NCBI RefSeq assembly: GCF_905220415.1
Contig: NC_059554.1
Location: 5,667,001 to 5,731,000, forward strand
Source: Colias croceus
Taxonomy: Eukaryota > Arthropoda > Insecta > Lepidoptera > Pieridae
Reading direction: 5' to 3'
DNA length: 64,000 nucleotides
Below, piece after piece: positions 60,656-64,000 of the stretch; position 1 is the stretch's first letter; every line of letters starts with the position of its first letter. Both the position numbers and the translations under genes were made by a program. Under the pieces are notes generated by a model. The model was not told the origin of the DNA. It worked only from the letters and a program-made list of their open reading frames with translations, and searched no databases.

Positions 60656-63600
60656 AAAATGCATGTTTATTATGCTTCAGCTAAACAAAATATATAATCT
60701 TTCATCTTTATAATTAGTAGGAAGAAGTTCCTAACTTCCTAGTAGACATATTGATTATTTATACCTATTTACAAAATTGGGACAGGTAACAGTAACAGTC
60801 CTTACATTTAAGTAAGCATATAAACATAATTTTTATAGATAAGTAATGAGGCTATCGCTATTGATAGAGCAATATTGGCAATTGTGTTTACGTCATCAGC
60901 AGATTCTGCCACTTGTCGGATTGCATAATAACTGCCTTTATGTAAAGCTTATTGCTTCTGGCTGGTAATTACAAAGACTTATTTGAGTCGAATTTATTGT
61001 TTAAATATGTTTTTATCTACTTGTATCGAGTATATTATTGTATCTTTGATAAAAATATTTTTTTTATTATATACATAGCTTGCTAGCTACTCACAAATAA
61101 GAAAAACCCGGTACCAGTTCTCTCCCTCACAACTAATAAAATGTGAGTGAGGGTATCATAACTGTATTTTTAAATTATGTAGTTTTACTTGTACAAATGA
61201 TTATATTTAAACAACTTCACTTACACACAGGTAAATGAATAACCGTATCATCCAAACAACCAATGTAAACTGCAGCACTCCTAACATTTTGTAAAAGAAA
61301 ACAAAATGTCCGTCAAGAGATCAATAATTTATACGTAAGTGCCGATCTCATGTGGCTCGTGCTATGCAAATGTACAATGAAAAGCGATTACATGTAAACC
61401 CACTCTGTAGCCTATGTCATCTTTGGTAAGCACCTACTTGATTAATTATTGATGCGATACAAATATCGGCATAATGCATAGAACTTGTTTTAATTTGTGA
61501 ACTCACTTTATATTTAACTTATTGACTCTAACCTTGTTTAATTAAAGAAATACTTGAACCAAATCTGCAGTTCCAAAATAACATAATTATTTTAATTATT
61601 ACCATATTATGATATTGTGAATGGAATTCTAAACAATTCGTAAGCTCAGTCATATACAGTACGTATTGTGCAGTGCAAAATAATATTTAACATTCACTAA
61701 AATACAATTCCAGGAATCTCATCTGTAACTCGTATCATAAATGAATACCTGAAATTAAACAAAACTTATTTATGACACAACCCGTAAACGTGTTCCTCAA
61801 AGTGTGTTTACTATTTGTTTCTAGCAACGTTTTAATTAAAAACGTTTGTAGAGAGCGCTGCGAGGGAATATATTATACAAAACTTCATGACATTGGCTTT
61901 TTTTTTGTTTAAAACCAGTTGAAAATGGAGTGCGGTTTCATTGTACAGGGCCATTTGCATGGTATTCATTAGTCTGGTTGGGGCGGCGCTGCGGCCACCC
62001 GCCCACGGCTAGCGACATTTTCCCGGATTCGAGGACGTTTTACACTTTTAATTAGAAATATTACCGTCTTAAGCAACATTTGTTTTGCTTTAACTCGTTT
62101 AAGAACATGCATAATGCTTTATAAGAAATTGTTGGTTCTTTCTGTGTTTCATTAGCAAGAACTGTGAATCTATTTTGTTGAAAAATGCTCATGAAACAAA
62201 GGATATATTATCTATCCAAACAGCTATAAAACTAATTTGTTTTAATTTTTAAATCAAATAACGGTACATTACACACAATGATACAATACACAGAAATGGA
62301 ATATACAGAAACTAATCGATAACATAGCTATGTCAACGAACATTTTTATAAATGTATGAAATATACTATACAATATTACTTTCAAGGAATTCAGGAAGTG
62401 GGGAATACTTCTGGGAATTATGCTGAGTATGTCAATATTAACTGGAACTTCTTCTGGGAAATATTGACGATTTATTCTAATAATATTTATTGTTCGTTTT
62501 TAAATACATTATTTTACCGCTTATTTTCCAGCAATTTATCTCAGTCAATAATTAATTACTCCCACAAAAACCCAACCGTATATCTACAGAGAACTAAACG
62601 AGAATTATTCATCCCGTATCGACCCAAACTAATTTAAACCGTTCAAAGTAAACAACATTAATATTCTGTAAAAGCTCGAACAAATGTAAGGCGAAGATGT
62701 TATTAACCGGGCGAGTTAAACTTAGTTACGAGACAGCAAAATGCAATAGGTAGGGAATGCGAAAGAAGCCAGGGCCGTGGTTGCATTGCAAATGACCCTC
62801 TGGTGTATCTCGTGAAATGTCATCGCGGGAACTCGCGGACACGACAGCGCCGTGAATATTTACATCTGCTAAACTGTATTCACCTCTTGATTAACTCGGA
62901 ACTTTTATGAGATTTCTTCGGACTTTTAAATGCATATTTCAAGTTTTAAGCCCCACGTGTCGTGTAAAGTGGAAGTTAAAGTATACAGTATTTAACTAAC
63001 TTTTTCTCTTGAGTTGTAAGAATTGATCAATTTTGTCTGAGAAATATTAGACTTTCGGGTTAGACACAAAAAAACAATGTATTAACTTTTATCAAGAGTT
63101 CAATTTAACATATTAACAAGGTATAATACAAAATAGACCAAGCAAATGTTTTTGACATATCTAGTTACAACGACCACAGGTTTCACCGCAGGCCTTTTAA
63201 ATGAAACCCAGCAAAACCGATTGATTGGACTTATCGATTTAATGCGTCTTTGATTGTCACCCGAATCATCTGCATTACAAAGGTGACACCTTTTAATTAT
63301 ACGACTATTTTACACCAAGCTTGGCATATTAATGAGATGGAATTGGGGCAATTTCGCCATGATCAGAATTCATTTTTCCTTTGATTTTGAAAAGTAACTT
63401 TGAAAGATATTAAAAGTTAAAAAAAACTTTACCTACTTGCTACTATCGATATACTGTACAAATATCAGTCAACATCAGTTTTCTATTTTTAAATGCCATG
63501 TTTATAATTATGATATCAAAAGAAGTAAAAAAAAATCAAATGTTAAATTCTTATTTAAGCAAATGTATCTTTAAAACCGAAGCGAGTAACAAGATGTACG

Positions 63601-64000
63601 TATAAATATTTTTTGTACGAAGGCAATTTCGATACTGAATGTAACTGTAGATGTGGAGAACTTTAAAAGATTAGAAAGTTGAGCCTCGCATGCGGCCGCG
63701 GCGGTTGCTCTGACTCTCTGTGGACGCATTACCGAGCTACCTACTCAGCTTTTACCGTATAATAAATACTTTGGCTAGAACAGAATATTTTACCGAGGTA
63801 GTATCGTTATGTATTTGCCGAAATTCTTGAAAGTGTAGCAGCATTTTTTTTTTCTAACATGTGAATGTAATGTAACTACACCTGAATAAGTGAATAATTT
63901 TTTTGAAATTAATCTGTGAGTTGACATATTTGTATACTAAGGTACTAATAATACCTGAACTTGCACTTATTTGAACGCATTATTGCCTTTCAAAATGAAT
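60656..64000. other. Unassigned DNA to the right edge
   Basis: No gene or mobile element recognised. The 93-codon frame at 62356-62637 is AT-rich, and within it ACTTCTGGGAA repeats and GTCAATATT is inverted 20 bases later; no domain is seen. GC-richer patches at 61975-62035 (GGGGCGGCGCTGCGGCCACC) and 63685-63745 (CGCATGCGGCCGCGGCGG) may be conserved noncoding or promoter-like. A small CCCTCACA/TGTGAGTGAGGG hairpin lies at about 61125-61155. Confidence 0.4.

Noticed and set aside
62356..62637. 93-codon frame as a gene
   Set aside because: Asn/Tyr/Ile-rich translation typical of AT-rich noncoding DNA, no domain, and an internal inverted repeat.

Overview
The window looks like an AT-rich stretch of a moth or butterfly (Lepidoptera) nuclear genome, probably intergenic or inside a very long intron. 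The call rests on the repeats. There are many short Helitrons ending in a GC-rich hairpin (core GCGGGCGAAGCCGCGGGCGG) followed by CTAG. There are also LINE tails of lepidopteran type (TGTCTGG...CGATAAGACC; GGAGGCCTGTGTCCCTGCAG), a tRNA-like SINE, and a MITE with ACCGACTTCAAA ends. Family recognition is from memory; no database was searched. I found no confident intact host protein-coding gene. Open frames longer than 60 codons are AT-rich and resemble no family I know, apart from one broken transposase.

Layout. 1-4.0 kb: AT-rich DNA, possibly beginning with the 3' end of a + strand transcript. 4.5-8.2 kb: a DNA transposon (4533-8194) with a broken transposase reading frame, split by a second inverted-repeat transposon (6061-8168). 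8.3-17.2 kb: mostly unassigned, with a possible noncoding first exon near 11.6 kb and a possible 54-nt exon at 17.26 kb. 17.8-26.4 kb: dense in elements: Helitrons, a TA-flanked MITE, perfect hairpins, a 1.2-kb foldback element with about 275-bp arms, a SINE, a structured GC-rich repeat, and one MITE nested in another. 27-33 kb: mostly unassigned. 33.2-38.5 kb: Helitrons, plus a cluster of ACGT-core (bZIP-type) sites at 34.1-34.6 kb. 38.5-44.7 kb: one structured repeat copy. 44.8-49.4 kb: five Helitrons and a LINE tail. 50.4-51.0 kb: two LINE 3' ends. 52.4-52.75 kb: a GC-rich island with a 27-codon frame in good start context. 55.3-58.5 kb: a foldback MITE, a chimeric Helitron, a typical Helitron and a short THAP-like frame. 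60.4 kb: another MITE. The rest of the right end is unassigned.

The genes do not form a pathway; the window is mainly a record of transposition. The best-supported discoveries are the two nested insertions, which can be undone on paper from the sequence alone, 14 Helitron copies with both ends visible (13 of them at the same A^T target), two Helitrons with swapped ends, and a 43-bp segment shared between the interiors of two otherwise unrelated inverted-repeat elements.
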